The position numbers and the translations under genes are program-made. A DNA stretch of 64,000 bases from Hyphomicrobium sp. (lineage in GTDB: Bacteria; Pseudomonadota; Alphaproteobacteria; Rhizobiales; Hyphomicrobiaceae). Shown one piece after another: positions 55,556 to 64,000 of this stretch. The notes beneath the pieces were generated by a model. That model searched no databases. It was not told the DNA's origin and was given only the letters and a program-made list of their open reading frames with translations. The DNA is taken from contig JADJVG010000003.1 of the NCBI GenBank assembly GCA_016716675.1, positions 62,001-126,000 of the forward strand, given 5' to 3'. Within the stretch, counting starts at the first letter, position 1. Each line of letters opens with the position of its first letter.

Positions 55556-57005
55556 TGCCGATGCTGCTGCGATGCAGGCGCGCGGAGAAACGATCTCGGT
55601 TGATCTGTGTGTGATCGGCGCCGGATCGGGCGGGCTCTCCGTCGCTGCGGCGGCTGCGGCCTTCGGCCAAAGGGTTGTGCTGATTGAAAAGCACAAGATG
55701 GGCGGCGACTGCCTCAACTATGGATGCGTGCCGTCAAAGGCTCTGATTGCTGCCGCCAACCGCGCACACGCGATGCGCACGTCGCGGAAATTCGGCATTG
55801 CGCCGGTCGAGCCAAACATCGACGCCCGCGCCGTTCACGATCACGTCAAGGGTGTGATCGCGGCAATTGCACCGAACGATTCTGTTGAACGCTTTACCGG
55901 CATGGGCGTGCGCGTCATCACGGCGGCCGGCAAGTTTATTGATCGATCGACGGTGATGGCCGGCGAACATCGCATCACCGCGCGCCGCTTCGTCATCGCC
56001 ACCGGGTCGTCGCCCGATGTGCCGCCGATACCGGGTCTCGCAGATGTGCCGTATCTCACCAACGAAACGATTTTCGACAACACCACGCGCCTGCCGCATC
56101 TGATCATCATCGGCGGCGGACCGATTGGCATGGAATTGGCGCAAGCCCACCGCCGCCTCGGCTCAAACGTGACCGTGCTCGAAGGCGCCAAGGCGCTCGC
56201 CAAGGACGATCCCGAACTGACCGCCTTCGTGCTCAAGCGCTTGCGCGATGAAGGCGTCGATATCCGCGAGGGCGCGCTTGTTCAGTCGGTATCCGGCGGC
56301 CATGGCAAGATCACGGTGACCATCAAGACGGAGAGTGGCACGGAGAGCGTTGAGGGCAGCCACCTCCTCGTTGCCGCCGGCCGTAAGCCAAACATGGCCG
56401 ACCTCGGGCTTGAAGCGGCAGGTATTGCGTTTGAGAAAAGGGGCATCACGGTCAACGCCGGGCTGGTCACAACCAACGCTAAGGTGTTCGCGATCGGCGA
56501 CGTGATTGGCGGCTTGCAGTTCACGCATGTCGCCAACGACCATGCTGGTATCGTCATTCGCCGTGCGTTGTTCCGCCTGTCCGCCAAGACGACCGGCCGA
56601 CCGATCCCCTGGGTCACCTTTACCGACCCGGAATTGGCCCACGTCGGCATGACAGAAGCAGAGGCGCGCGCCAAACACGGCAAGATTAACGTTCTGCGTT
56701 GGCCCTACCACGAGAATGACCGGGCGCAGACGGAACACGAAACCGAGGGTCACGTTAAGGTGGTGGTGAGCACGCGGGGGCATATTCTGGGAGCGACGAT
56801 TGTCGGCGCACATGCTGGCGAATTGATCCAGATGTGGGCGCTGGCATTGTCGCAGGGCTTGAAAATTAAAGCCATGACGGAGTGGATTTCGCCGTATCCG
56901 ACCTTATCTGAAATCAATAAGCGGGCGGCTTTCCGTTACTTTGCAACGGCCCCTGGCAACCCTGTCGCCCGTAAAATCATCGCTTGGCTGGCGAAGCTGG
57001 GGTAA
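55542..57005 (+). CDS. pyridine nucleotide-disulfide oxidoreductase family flavoprotein
   Basis: 487 residues. FAD-binding VIGAGSGGLSVAAAAAAFGQ, the redox disulfide GGDCLNYGCVPSKAL, NAD-binding IIIGGGPIGMELAQAHRRLG, and VFAIGDVIGG. Mercuric-reductase/lipoamide-dehydrogenase-like, but the C-terminal His of the HPT motif is replaced: the stretch reads YPTLSEINKRAA. It is not a lipoamide dehydrogenase or a standard MerA. The cluster DUF547, TVP38, oxidoreductase recurs in Alphaproteobacteria, and its role is not settled. Confidence 0.9.
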   Translation: MPKDNADAAAMQARGETISVDLCVIGAGSGGLSVAAAAAAFGQRVVLIEKHKMGGDCLNYGCVPSKALIAAANRAHAMRTSRKFGIAPVEPNIDARAVHDHVKGVIAAIAPNDSVERFTGMGVRVITAAGKFIDRSTVMAGEHRITARRFVIATGSSPDVPPIPGLADVPYLTNETIFDNTTRLPHLIIIGGGPIGMELAQAHRRLGSNVTVLEGAKALAKDDPELTAFVLKRLRDEGVDIREGALVQSVSGGHGKITVTIKTESGTESVEGSHLLVAAGRKPNMADLGLEAAGIAFEKRGITVNAGLVTTNAKVFAIGDVIGGLQFTHVANDHAGIVIRRALFRLSAKTTGRPIPWVTFTDPELAHVGMTEAEARAKHGKINVLRWPYHENDRAQTEHETEGHVKVVVSTRGHILGATIVGAHAGELIQMWALALSQGLKIKAMTEWISPYPTLSEINKRAAFRYFATAPGNPVARKIIAWLAKLG

Positions 57006-57032
57006 GCTGCCGGCAAGCAGCCGGGAGTAGAC

Positions 57033-58556
57033 GTGCAGCGCGCAATTTTAGAAGACGGCAGGCCATCAACGCCCGTTGAAGAGTCCGAGATTGGACTTTC
57101 GCGGACGCGGAGGCTCGTGCGCGCGGTGAAGCGGGCTTGGGAGCGGCGCGGACTGCCGTCCAAGCTTCTGCTATTGACGGCGGCGTTCGTGCTCATGGCC
57201 GAAGCCTTGATCTTTCTGCCGTCGGTCGCAAACTACCGCGTCAGTTGGCTGGCCGAGCGGCTAACAGCGGCGCAACTTGCAGCGCTCGCGTCTGAAGCCT
57301 TCCCTGGCGGAGAGGTGCCGTCGGCGCTTCGTGCCGATCTTCTACGCACAGCCCAGGTGCGCGCCATTGCTTCGCGCCGCGATGGGCAGCGCCGGCTCGT
57401 ATTGCCCGTCGAGGGCGACTTGACGATCGATGCCGTCTACGACCTGCGCAACGATCCGAAATCGATATGGGATGGCATTGCCATCAAGGCCGGGCAGATC
57501 CGCGACGCGCTGGGCGTCTTCTTCGCGCGCAAAGACAGGATCATCCGCGTGGTCGGCGCCAGCGGCAGCGAGTCGGGCGACCTCATCGAAATCGTAATTC
57601 CCGAAGCGCCGTTAAAGGCTGCGATGGTGAGCTACGGTCTCAATATTCTGGGTCTGTCGATCATCATTTCGCTGCTGACGGCGGCGGTTGTTTACGTTGC
57701 GCTCAGCCGTCTGTTGGTGCAGCCGTTGACACGCATCACGCGCAACATGTTGCACTTCTCGGAAAACCCCGAAGATCCTGATCGCATCATGAAGGCGTCG
57801 AGCCGGATCGATGAAGTGGGCGTGGCCGAGCGCGAACTCGCGAGCATGCAAACCGAGCTCGCCAGTCTGTTGGCGCAGAAAAACCGGCTTGCGCAGCTCG
57901 GTTTAGCGGTTTCTAAAATCAACCACGACCTGCGCAACATGCTGGCCAATGCGCAGTTGATCTCGGATCGTCTTGTTGATGTTCCTGATCCCACCGTGCA
58001 GCGCTTCGTGCCGAAGCTCATCGCGTCGCTCGATCGCGCGATTTCGTTCTGCAATTCGTCATTGCAGTTTGGCGGCGCGACGGAAGCCCCGCCGCGGCGC
58101 GAACTCATTCGTCTGAAGCCGCTGGTCGAAGAAGTCGCCGACAGCCAGGGGTTGCCGCGCGACGGGGAAATCCAATTCTTTGCCGATATGGATGATACGT
58201 TGCGCATCGATGCCGACCGCGATCAGCTGTTCCGCGTGATGAGCAATCTCGTGCGCAATGCCATGCAGGCGATTGAAGCCGTCGAGGGCCGGACGGACGG
58301 CGCGATACACGTCGCTGCGCATCGTGAAGGCCGCAAAGTGTTGGTTGATATCACCGATAACGGGCCGGGCGTGCCGGCGCGTGCGCGGGAAAACCTGTTC
58401 AAGGCGTTCCAAGGCTCGACCAAGAAGGGCGGCACGGGCCTCGGCCTTGTCATCGCGTCCGAATTGGTCCAGGCCCACGGCGGCACTCTGAAGCTCATGG
58501 ATGCCAGCTCCGGCGCGCATTTCCACATCGAACTGCCGGATCGCTCGGTCCACTAA
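57033..58556 (+). CDS. sensor histidine kinase
   Basis: 507 residues from a GTG. Two membrane helices (about residues 45-65 and 200-220) flank a periplasmic sensor domain. HAMP-like linker, then the H box KINHDLRNMLANAQL with His near residue 298, the N box NLVRNAMQAIEAVEG, and the ATP-lid GTGLGLVIASELVQAHGG. No response regulator lies next to it, so the partner is elsewhere. Confidence 0.92.
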   Translation: MQRAILEDGRPSTPVEESEIGLSRTRRLVRAVKRAWERRGLPSKLLLLTAAFVLMAEALIFLPSVANYRVSWLAERLTAAQLAALASEAFPGGEVPSALRADLLRTAQVRAIASRRDGQRRLVLPVEGDLTIDAVYDLRNDPKSIWDGIAIKAGQIRDALGVFFARKDRIIRVVGASGSESGDLIEIVIPEAPLKAAMVSYGLNILGLSIIISLLTAAVVYVALSRLLVQPLTRITRNMLHFSENPEDPDRIMKASSRIDEVGVAERELASMQTELASLLAQKNRLAQLGLAVSKINHDLRNMLANAQLISDRLVDVPDPTVQRFVPKLIASLDRAISFCNSSLQFGGATEAPPRRELIRLKPLVEEVADSQGLPRDGEIQFFADMDDTLRIDADRDQLFRVMSNLVRNAMQAIEAVEGRTDGAIHVAAHREGRKVLVDITDNGPGVPARARENLFKAFQGSTKKGGTGLGLVIASELVQAHGGTLKLMDASSGAHFHIELPDRSVH

Positions 58557-58664
58557 GGACGAGCCTTCCCCCGGAATTTGGCGGCTCAAAGGGCGGTTTT
58601 ACCCCGCGTCTTCGGGCGTTTCGCGGTGGGGTGAGGCGTGGTGGCGCTGACCGCCATGAAGCCC

Positions 58665-58693
58665 TTGCACTGGCGGTGAAGAGCGATTAGACA
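58665..58693 (+). promoter_or_regulatory. candidate promoter of tRNA-Arg
   Basis: TTGCAC, 17 bases, TAGACA. The likely start of transcription is about 55 bp before the tRNA. Confidence 0.45.
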
Positions 58694-58755
58694 GACGTCT
58701 CTTTTACGCCCCGGCCCCGCGCCGGAGGGGCTCCAGGCCCCGCAGGCGTTGGCGC

Positions 58756-58832
58756 GCGCCCGTAGCTCAGCTGGATAGAGCATCAGACTACGAATCTGAG
58801 GGTCAGAGGTTCGAATCCTTTCGGGCGCGCCA
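58756..58832 (+). tRNA. tRNA-Arg (anticodon ACG)
   Basis: A 77-base cloverleaf. Acceptor GCGCCCG (58756-58762) pairs with CGGGCGC (58822-58828); D stem GCTC/GAGC; anticodon stem TCAGA/TCTGA with loop CTACGAA (ACG at 58790-58792); T arm AGAGGTTCGAATCCTTT; the genome encodes CCA. ACG is edited to ICG to read CGN. Integrated elements often use tRNA genes, and accessory DNA begins right after it. Confidence 0.97.
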
Positions 58833-58917
58833 GTCTTTTCAATGGCTTAGCGAGATTTCAACACCCTCGGAAAAACTCATAGGTCACGCGAACGTCGCGC
58901 TAGGTAATACAACTAGC

Positions 58918-59064
58918 ATGTGGTTCCTGTCGATGGCGGATGCCCGCAGCCGAATTGAAGACTGGAGGATCGACTACAACCAGCACCGTCCCCACACGAG
59001 CCTAGGTGGCTTGACGCCGGAAGCGTTCGCTGCCCAGATACACGAAGCCCGAAAGTTCGCATAA
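58918..59064 (+). pseudogene. IS3-family transposase (OrfB) C-terminal remnant
   Basis: 48 codons that match only the end of an IS3-type OrfB integrase: WFLSMADARSRIEDWRIDYN, HRPHTSLGGLTPEAF, ending in ARKFA. The DDE core and first two-thirds are gone. It sits 85 bp after the tRNA and marks an old insertion. Confidence 0.8.
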
Positions 59065-59294
59065 CGAGCGGACCAAAGATGGGGTGAGGTCCAGGCGAAA
59101 AAGGCGGTCTGCTCACTTGAAGGGGCATGCTGCGGATTTTTAGCATCAGGTTGCAGCGCTCGTCAGGCAATATGCCTCCAAACGGCCTCAGGATAGAAGA
59201 CGGCGGACCGACGCCTTACAACCACTCATAGAATAGGCCATTACTCACTTGGCAGGTTTGGGGCAGCACATTCGAAACTACGATTCGAACCCAA

Positions 59295-60308
59295 TCATTC
59301 AACAGGTCTAGGGGCTTTGAATACGTCGTAAGAGTTCTCACACGTGGGATGTGTAGATATCCAAAATTCCAGCGGCGTTTGCCCAAATCGCTTTTTGAAG
59401 ACTCGACTGAAATGCGCAGTGTCATTAAAGCCCCATTGGAAGGCGACGTCCTTGACGACGCCTCGCCCGTCACGGCGTGCACCCAATGCGTCTCTGCAGC
59501 GTTCAAGCCGACGCTCCATGATCCATTGCGAAATGGTACAACCCTGGCACGCAAATAGTGAGTGGACGTAGCGAACGGATATTCCGTTATCGTCGGCAAT
59601 CTTCTGAATGCACAACTCAGGATTCTGCAATTCCGCAAGAATGTACTTTTGAATGCGACGCGTGTGTTCCTTGGACGGACTAATGATCGGCTGTTGGAGC
59701 CCAAGGGCCGTGGCTGCACCGAGTTCTATGCTCGACCACTTGATGCCGAAAACCTCCCTCTCCGAAATCGCATCAAACTGGCAGGCGAGTGCCCGGATGT
59801 GCGAATATAGCATCGCGCCGGTGGCCGTACTCTTGTTGACCACACCGCCGCGAATGAGCATCCCCATCTCCAATCGCGATTCCAAAAGGGATTGAGGCAT
59901 CAACAGAGTGATCTTGTGTAGATCTTCGACCACCTCAAATTCGGTAGCCTCATAACTATTCCAAAATACGAGGTCGCCTTCGCTGACCGATATCACTTGC
60001 TTGCCGATGCGAAAGCGCTCGCCGCCGCCGACAACAACTTGAATGCCGACAAACGGTTCGCCTTCTTTATTGGTTTGCCGCAAGACTCGGCGACCCGAAC
60101 AAGGTCCACAGTGGCATTCGACCAATCTAATTTCCGAAAGGGGCCGCTGGCGTATTTCCGCTTTGAAGTTGCTGCCAACCGACTTGGTCAGTTCCCAATC
60201 CAGATAGCAGTCTCTCAGTGCCTGCTCCCACGCGGCAGACGCGTTCACGCGTGCCGCACCTGTTGTCCACCAATCTGCCCGAACGGGTTCTGTATGCGGT
60301 TCTCTCAT
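59295..60308 (-). CDS. AraC-family transcriptional regulator
   Basis: 337 residues. The N-terminal half is a cupin-like sensor (AraC-binding type; FKAEIRQRPLSEIRLVECH). The C-terminal HTH pair has CIQKIADDNGISVRYVHSLF and VKDVAFQWGFNDTAHFSRVF, followed by KKRFGQTPLEFW. It is divergent from the beta-keto-acid cleavage gene across 266 bp, typical for a regulator controlling that gene. The DNA is less GC-rich than the core genes. Confidence 0.93.
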   Translation of the reverse strand: MREPHTEPVRADWWTTGAARVNASAAWEQALRDCYLDWELTKSVGSNFKAEIRQRPLSEIRLVECHCGPCSGRRVLRQTNKEGEPFVGIQVVVGGGERFRIGKQVISVSEGDLVFWNSYEATEFEVVEDLHKITLLMPQSLLESRLEMGMLIRGGVVNKSTATGAMLYSHIRALACQFDAISEREVFGIKWSSIELGAATALGLQQPIISPSKEHTRRIQKYILAELQNPELCIQKIADDNGISVRYVHSLFACQGCTISQWIMERRLERCRDALGARRDGRGVVKDVAFQWGFNDTAHFSRVFKKRFGQTPLEFWISTHPTCENSYDVFKAPRPVE

Positions 60309-60574
60309 GCTCCTCCCTCCAGAGGGTATGTCAAACAGAATTCAGACTTGTGACTTGTAGATTAACTGCGCAGCTTCGCAACGGTCCGTCAAATGGGGCA
60401 GGACTGCAAATGTGTACATCCAGCTGTCCAATAATGCAAAACCTCTAAATCTCCTGCAACTTCACTCCCAAACATAGGTTCATGCGCGCACAGCCAAAGG
60501 CAACCCTTGAGCGGCGGGTTAAGATTTTCGGACGGGATCTTTGATTTTTCCGCCGAACACAAAGTGAGGAAGCT

Positions 60575-61685
60575 ATGGATGCAAAAGCCCCAAAGAACGT
60601 AGACAATGTCAATTGGGACTATATTGAAGAGTGGAAGAAGCCGGTTAATCCACTCGGCGAAGTTGATAAGGACTTCCAGTGTGCTGGATTCCTATGGCTT
60701 GCCGGAAGCCATCGATCCCGAGCACACCAAGTACGGGCATGGCTTCCAAGTCCAGAACAAGTGGAAGGTACCCGACAAGGTGATGATCACCCAGACGATT
60801 ACGGGTGCATTTTATAGCAAGCGGGGCAATCCGAACCATCCGATCAGCAAGGAAGAGATCCTCGAGCAGTCACTTGCCGTGGCGGATGCCGGCGCACCGA
60901 ATATCCACATCCATGTGCGCGGCGAAGATGGTCATAACATCCTGTGCCCCAAGACTTTCCACTACGTGATCGATCCCGTGCGCAAGTATTATCCTGACCG
61001 TATCATCAGCGCATGCATGGTGCCCTTCCAGAAGGGCGAGTGGGCGAAGATGATCGAGTGCTTGCAGGATGGCCTGATGGACGAAACGCCCATCAACACG
61101 GTTGCCGCCTTTTGTGGTGACACACTGTTTGCCAAGCCGCCTCATGTCATGATCGAGAAGGCGCGCATTCTGAGTGAGTTGAACTGCAAGGCTCAGATTG
61201 CCGTATATAGTGATGGCGATATTGATAACGCGGATCGTTATCTGATCAAGACCGGCGCACTGAAACCGCCGTATTACTGGGTGATCCTGCCGAACCTTCC
61301 AGGTGGTTCGCCGATGCAGAGCCCGAAGGCAATGGTGGAAGTGCTCATGCACTACGTCAACCGGATCCAGGAGATCGATAAAGACTCAGAGATCGTCGTT
61401 TGCGCATCCGGGCGTGCCGGCACGTACCTCGCGAGTTTCGCAATGTTGCTGGGCCTGAACATCCGCATCGGCATGGAAGACACGGTTTGGCAGTACCCGC
61501 ACAAGGATGACAAGATCAAGAAGAACCTCGACACCTGGTATCAATTCAGCCAGATGGCGCGTCTGTTGGGCCGTGATATTTACACGGCCGAAGAGTTCAA
61601 GAAGAAACTCGGCATGGTGAAACCGGGCGGCATTCTGCGGGATGCCAGGACCAACCAACCGGTGCTTCAATCGATGGTGCGCTGA
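60575..61685 (+). pseudogene. beta-keto-acid cleavage enzyme (BKACE, DUF849), one-base frameshift
   Basis: ATG with GAGGA before it. The first frame gives MDAKAPKNVDNVNWDYIEEW and on to KDFQ; then near 60680 it shifts to VLDSYGLPEAIDPEHTKYG and on. Dropping the single T at 60680 joins the frames. The core shows zinc-binding HIHVRGEDGHN, VPFQKGEWAKM, IAVYSDGDIDNADRYL, and RIGMEDTVW. The family transfers an acyl group from a beta-keto acid to acetyl-CoA, giving acetoacetate plus an acyl-CoA. The substrate is not readable. At about 369 residues when repaired it is longer than most. A strong terminator follows. Confidence 0.88.
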
Positions 61686-61693
61686 TAAGCAAG

Positions 61694-61728
61694 GAAAGCC
61701 CCGATGAAATGACATCGGGGCTTTCTCT
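61694..61728 (+). terminator. terminator after the BKACE gene
   Basis: AAAGCCCCGATG (61695-61706) and CATCGGGGCTTT (61713-61724), a perfect 12-bp stem with a 6-base loop, followed by CTCTC. The gene appears to be transcribed alone. Confidence 0.8.
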
Positions 61729-61901
61729 CATTGCGGCGGCCATCCCAAGCCAGACATCCGGGCTTCGTTCTCCTGTGGGTTCACATCGACCGCCGGACAC
61801 CCTCGCTGTTGCAGGCATTCCGAGCGTGGAAGTTGCGCCAACCGTCCGGGACAATTCAAACGCGGAGACAACCATTGCTCCCAAATAGGAAATAACCTCA
61901 A

Positions 61902-62384
61902 ATGACGCACCCGCACGAGGATAGACAGCTTGTTCCCGACAGGCGCCGTGCCGAAGAGTCAAACAACCACTGCCAATCACACGTGGTGGTATCGGACGCT
62001 CATACCGTCTTGAACGCGTACCAGTCTCGCAGAGCGCGGCGACGCGTGCTCCATGCCCAATTTAGTCTCGACAACTGTTTGGGTTGCCTTACGGTAAAGC
62101 AGCGTCAGGTCCTCTCGTTGTTGAGTTTTGGATTTTCAAACAAAGAAATTGCCGGGATGCTTTCTGTTGCCGAATGCACAGTGAAAGCTCATCTCTCGGA
62201 GATCTTCAAAATATTCCGTTGCACGAACCGAACCCACCTTGCCCTGACGGCCCTGTGTATACGTCAATGCTTGGAGCCAAGAGGGATACTACGTGCCAAT
62301 CGGATCACTGCCTCACATGATCAAGTGGCCGATCTCGCCAATGCGTTCGAGGTGCATCCTAATCAATTGCGTGTGCGTGATTAA
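61902..62384 (+). CDS. LuxR-type (GerE) transcriptional regulator
   Basis: 160 residues. The N-terminal 60 show no receiver or autoinducer domain. The HTH is LTVKQRQVLSLLSFGFSNKE, IAGMLSVAECTVKAHLSEIF, KIFRCTNRTHLALTAL from about residue 63. Unusually the C-terminal ~40 residues extend past the HTH. No cognate kinase is seen. Its stop overlaps that of the MFS gene by 4 bases (convergent). Confidence 0.85.
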   Translation: MTHPHEDRQLVPDRRRAEESNNHCQSHVVVSDAHTVLNAYQSRRARRRVLHAQFSLDNCLGCLTVKQRQVLSLLSFGFSNKEIAGMLSVAECTVKAHLSEIFKIFRCTNRTHLALTALCIRQCLEPRGILRANRITASHDQVADLANAFEVHPNQLRVRD

Positions 62385-63730
62385 TCTTGCCGCTCTTGCG
62401 TGTGAGGTCCATTGCGGCGATCGGTTGAGAAGAAATAGATTGCGGTGGCGATAAAGAGTATGGCCCCAAAAATCGCATGCAACCGCGAATAGACTTCGAC
62501 GGCCGGCAGTGCGTCAGCCTTCAGATGGTCGACGTAAATACCAGAAAAAATCTGGATCACGCCGGCCGATGCCATACATAGAAAATTCGCGAACGTGAGC
62601 CCTCGGCCAAGGATATGCTCGGGCAGGAACGAGCGAATGTGCGCTACAACGACGGCATAAGTCATGCCGACGGAGCCTATGACGGATAACAGGATCGTCG
62701 AGGCCCAAACGTCTGGCGCGATCGCGACGGATAGCGCAAAAAATGAGAGGCTGGTGATCAGGCTTCCGGTAAACGCCATCCACTTGTATGTCTTAAACCA
62801 CTGGTCGAGGGGGCCGTATGCAAAGGCGCCTAAGGCGATCGACGCGGCCATGAGGAAGATGTGATTGCCGCGCGATACGACGTCCAGCCCATAGACTTCA
62901 GAAAAAAATGGCCCGACCCAGATGGATCGTTCGGCGATGAGGATGGCATACCCAACAGCAATCAGGGGCCAAACGGGCCACAATGCCTTGATGTGGAGGA
63001 CTTCCCGCAGGGAGTCCGTCCAATCTTGTCTCTTCCCTTCATGGTGCGCAACGACGGGTGGGTCGCTGACCATTTTCCAAACGCAGAGGGCGGAGACTGC
63101 CGTCAACGATGACAGCCCCAGCAACACACTTCGCCAACCGTAAGCGCCGACCGCAAGTGCGAGTGGCGTAGTTCCGAGGAGATTGCCGAAAGAGCCAAGT
63201 CCAATCATCATCGACGAGAGAAATGCAAACCGGTGACTTGGATATGAGCGGCCAAATACGAACATGGCGCCCATGAGTGCCGGTGCGCAGCCAACGCCGA
63301 TGAACCCCATCGCCAATATGATGTCGCGGCTGGATTGGGCCTTGGAAAAAAGCAGACATCCAACAATTCCGACGATCATGAAGATCGGAACGGTGCGGCG
63401 GGGTCCTCTTCTGTCGAGTGCCGCGCCAAGCGGAAACTGCGCAGCGGCGAAGGCCATGAACCACGCGGCCGACGCGGCGCCGAGATCCGTCGCCGATAGG
63501 TTGAGTTCAAAAGCGAGTTCGGGTGCAATGACGGCAAGAAAGGATCGATAGAACTGAGAGAGGGTGTAAGCAGCGAGGAAGGACAAGAATGTTGCTATCG
63601 ACGCGTACAAATGGGGTCGCTCCGGCAGAAGGATAACTTGGACGCGCGTCAACACGAGTCTGAATTGAGCCTGGGGGAACACCGGGCCGCCTCGACGGGA
63701 ATAAAGGCGTTCCGTGCTCCCCCACTTCAA
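62381..63730 (-). CDS. MFS transporter
   Basis: About 449 residues from a TTG, or about 424 from a GTG at 63655, with 12 predicted helices. Loop motifs: AAQFPLGAALDRRGPRRTVP (motif A between helices 2 and 3), FLSSMMIGLGSFGNLLGTTP, and GNHIFLMAASIALGAFAYGP. It probably imports a small organic acid; specificity is not readable. Between the LuxR regulator and a porin gene on the same strand. Confidence 0.92.
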   Translation of the reverse strand: MKWGSTERLYSRRGGPVFPQAQFRLVLTRVQVILLPERPHLYASIATFLSFLAAYTLSQFYRSFLAVIAPELAFELNLSATDLGAASAAWFMAFAAAQFPLGAALDRRGPRRTVPIFMIVGIVGCLLFSKAQSSRDIILAMGFIGVGCAPALMGAMFVFGRSYPSHRFAFLSSMMIGLGSFGNLLGTTPLALAVGAYGWRSVLLGLSSLTAVSALCVWKMVSDPPVVAHHEGKRQDWTDSLREVLHIKALWPVWPLIAVGYAILIAERSIWVGPFFSEVYGLDVVSRGNHIFLMAASIALGAFAYGPLDQWFKTYKWMAFTGSLITSLSFFALSVAIAPDVWASTILLSVIGSVGMTYAVVVAHIRSFLPEHILGRGLTFANFLCMASAGVIQIFSGIYVDHLKADALPAVEVYSRLHAIFGAILFIATAIYFFSTDRRNGPHTQERQD

Positions 63731-63781
63731 GCTGACGAACTATCGAATGCTTTTCGCCTAGCTCTGTTGGATCAAGAATAC

Positions 63782-64000
63782 CTAGTAGAAGATCACCGCA
63801 CCAGCGAGCAGCATGTCAACGCTGTCGAAATCCTGGTTACCAGCACCGCCGGCGCCCGCGAAGTCGACATCAAGTTCGTGACGGCGCCATTTCGCCCAGA
63901 ATGACATGGAGGCCGCGTCGATTTCCTGGACGATGCCGATGCCGAAACGAGTTGCCTCGGAGCCGACGATTGTCGAGCCGCCGCAACCCGCAGCACCAAT
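63782..64000 (-). CDS. porin, C-terminal end (continues beyond window)
   Basis: The leftward frame is open to the window edge: 72 codons and a TAG at 63782. It contains TRFGIGIVQEIDAASMSFWA and KWRRHELDVDFAGAGGAGNQ, then DSVDMLLAGAVIFY. Alternating residues and a terminal aromatic (Tyr) are the outer-membrane beta-barrel signature. The pattern matches alphaproteobacterial porins. It ends 52 bp before the MFS start and could supply the outer-membrane entry. Confidence 0.75.
   Translation of the reverse strand: MGAAGCGGSTIVGSEATRFGIGIVQEIDAASMSFWAKWRRHELDVDFAGAGGAGNQDFDSVDMLLAGAVIFY

Noticed and set aside
59282..59291. GATTCGAACC, the reverse complement of the T-arm sequence of tRNA-Arg, as a possible attachment site
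   Set aside because: Only 10 bases, in the universal T-loop motif; opposite orientation; easily by chance.

Overview
The window is about 64 kb of a GC-rich chromosome from an alphaproteobacterium, most likely order Hyphomicrobiales and close to Hyphomicrobiaceae. This is inferred from gene order: hrcA/grpE/dnaK/dnaJ next to a divergent rph-rdgB-hemW block, an F1-only atpHAGDC operon, the rpmH-rnpA-yidC-engB-argB string, and a run of twin-TM protein, PduO-type adenosyltransferase, rhomboid, etfBA and 3-hydroxyacyl-CoA dehydrogenase. No species marker can be read directly.

Layout. 1-8.2 kb: end of an OmpA-family protein with internal repeats, then leftward genes for ribosomal protein L19, a FYDLN zinc-ribbon protein, TrmD, two different L,D-transpeptidases, a DUF1330 protein and PyrF. 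8.2-14.2 kb: leftward flavin reductase, DnaJ (C-terminally truncated), DnaK, GrpE and HrcA. 14.3-19.4 kb: rightward RNase PH, a DUF1772 membrane protein, a VOC protein, RdgB with an extra C-terminal domain, HemW (frameshifted), a YqaA-type membrane protein and DsbB. 19.4-20.4 kb: a gene-poor stretch rich in TTGCGT. 20.4-29 kb: HNH endonuclease, AlkA-type glycosylase, GluQ-RS, a DUF1287 protein, an LpoA-like lipoprotein divergent from RsmI-YraN, and small secreted proteins. 29.5-34.8 kb: F1 ATP synthase genes with an extra small protein between atpD and atpC. 35-40 kb: two adjacent RppH-type Nudix hydrolases and the CtpA/EnvC envelope pair. 40-45.5 kb: cobalamin adenosyltransferase, rhomboid, electron-transfer flavoprotein, 3-hydroxyacyl-CoA dehydrogenase (frameshifted) and an SDR. 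45.6-53.5 kb: fasciclin protein, 5'-nucleotidase, ArgB, a Clp-N-domain membrane protein, EngB, YidC, RnpA and L34. 53.9-58.6 kb: DUF547, TVP38-type membrane protein, FAD oxidoreductase and a histidine kinase.

At 58.76 kb a tRNA-Arg(ACG) gene marks a change from core to accessory DNA. It is followed by an IS3-type transposase remnant, an AraC regulator divergent from a beta-keto-acid cleavage enzyme (frameshifted), a LuxR-type regulator, an MFS transporter and the end of a porin. This looks like a small island for taking up and cleaving an organic acid.

Most of the window is housekeeping DNA. The best candidates for something new are the Clp-N/proline-rich/membrane-anchored protein at 48.3 kb, the RdgB fusion, the extra protein in the ATP synthase operon, non-standard starts for rnpA and trmD, the truncated DnaJ, and the tRNA-linked island. 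Three genes each carry one single-base frameshift that a one-base edit repairs. They may be assembly errors and should be checked before any is called a pseudogene.
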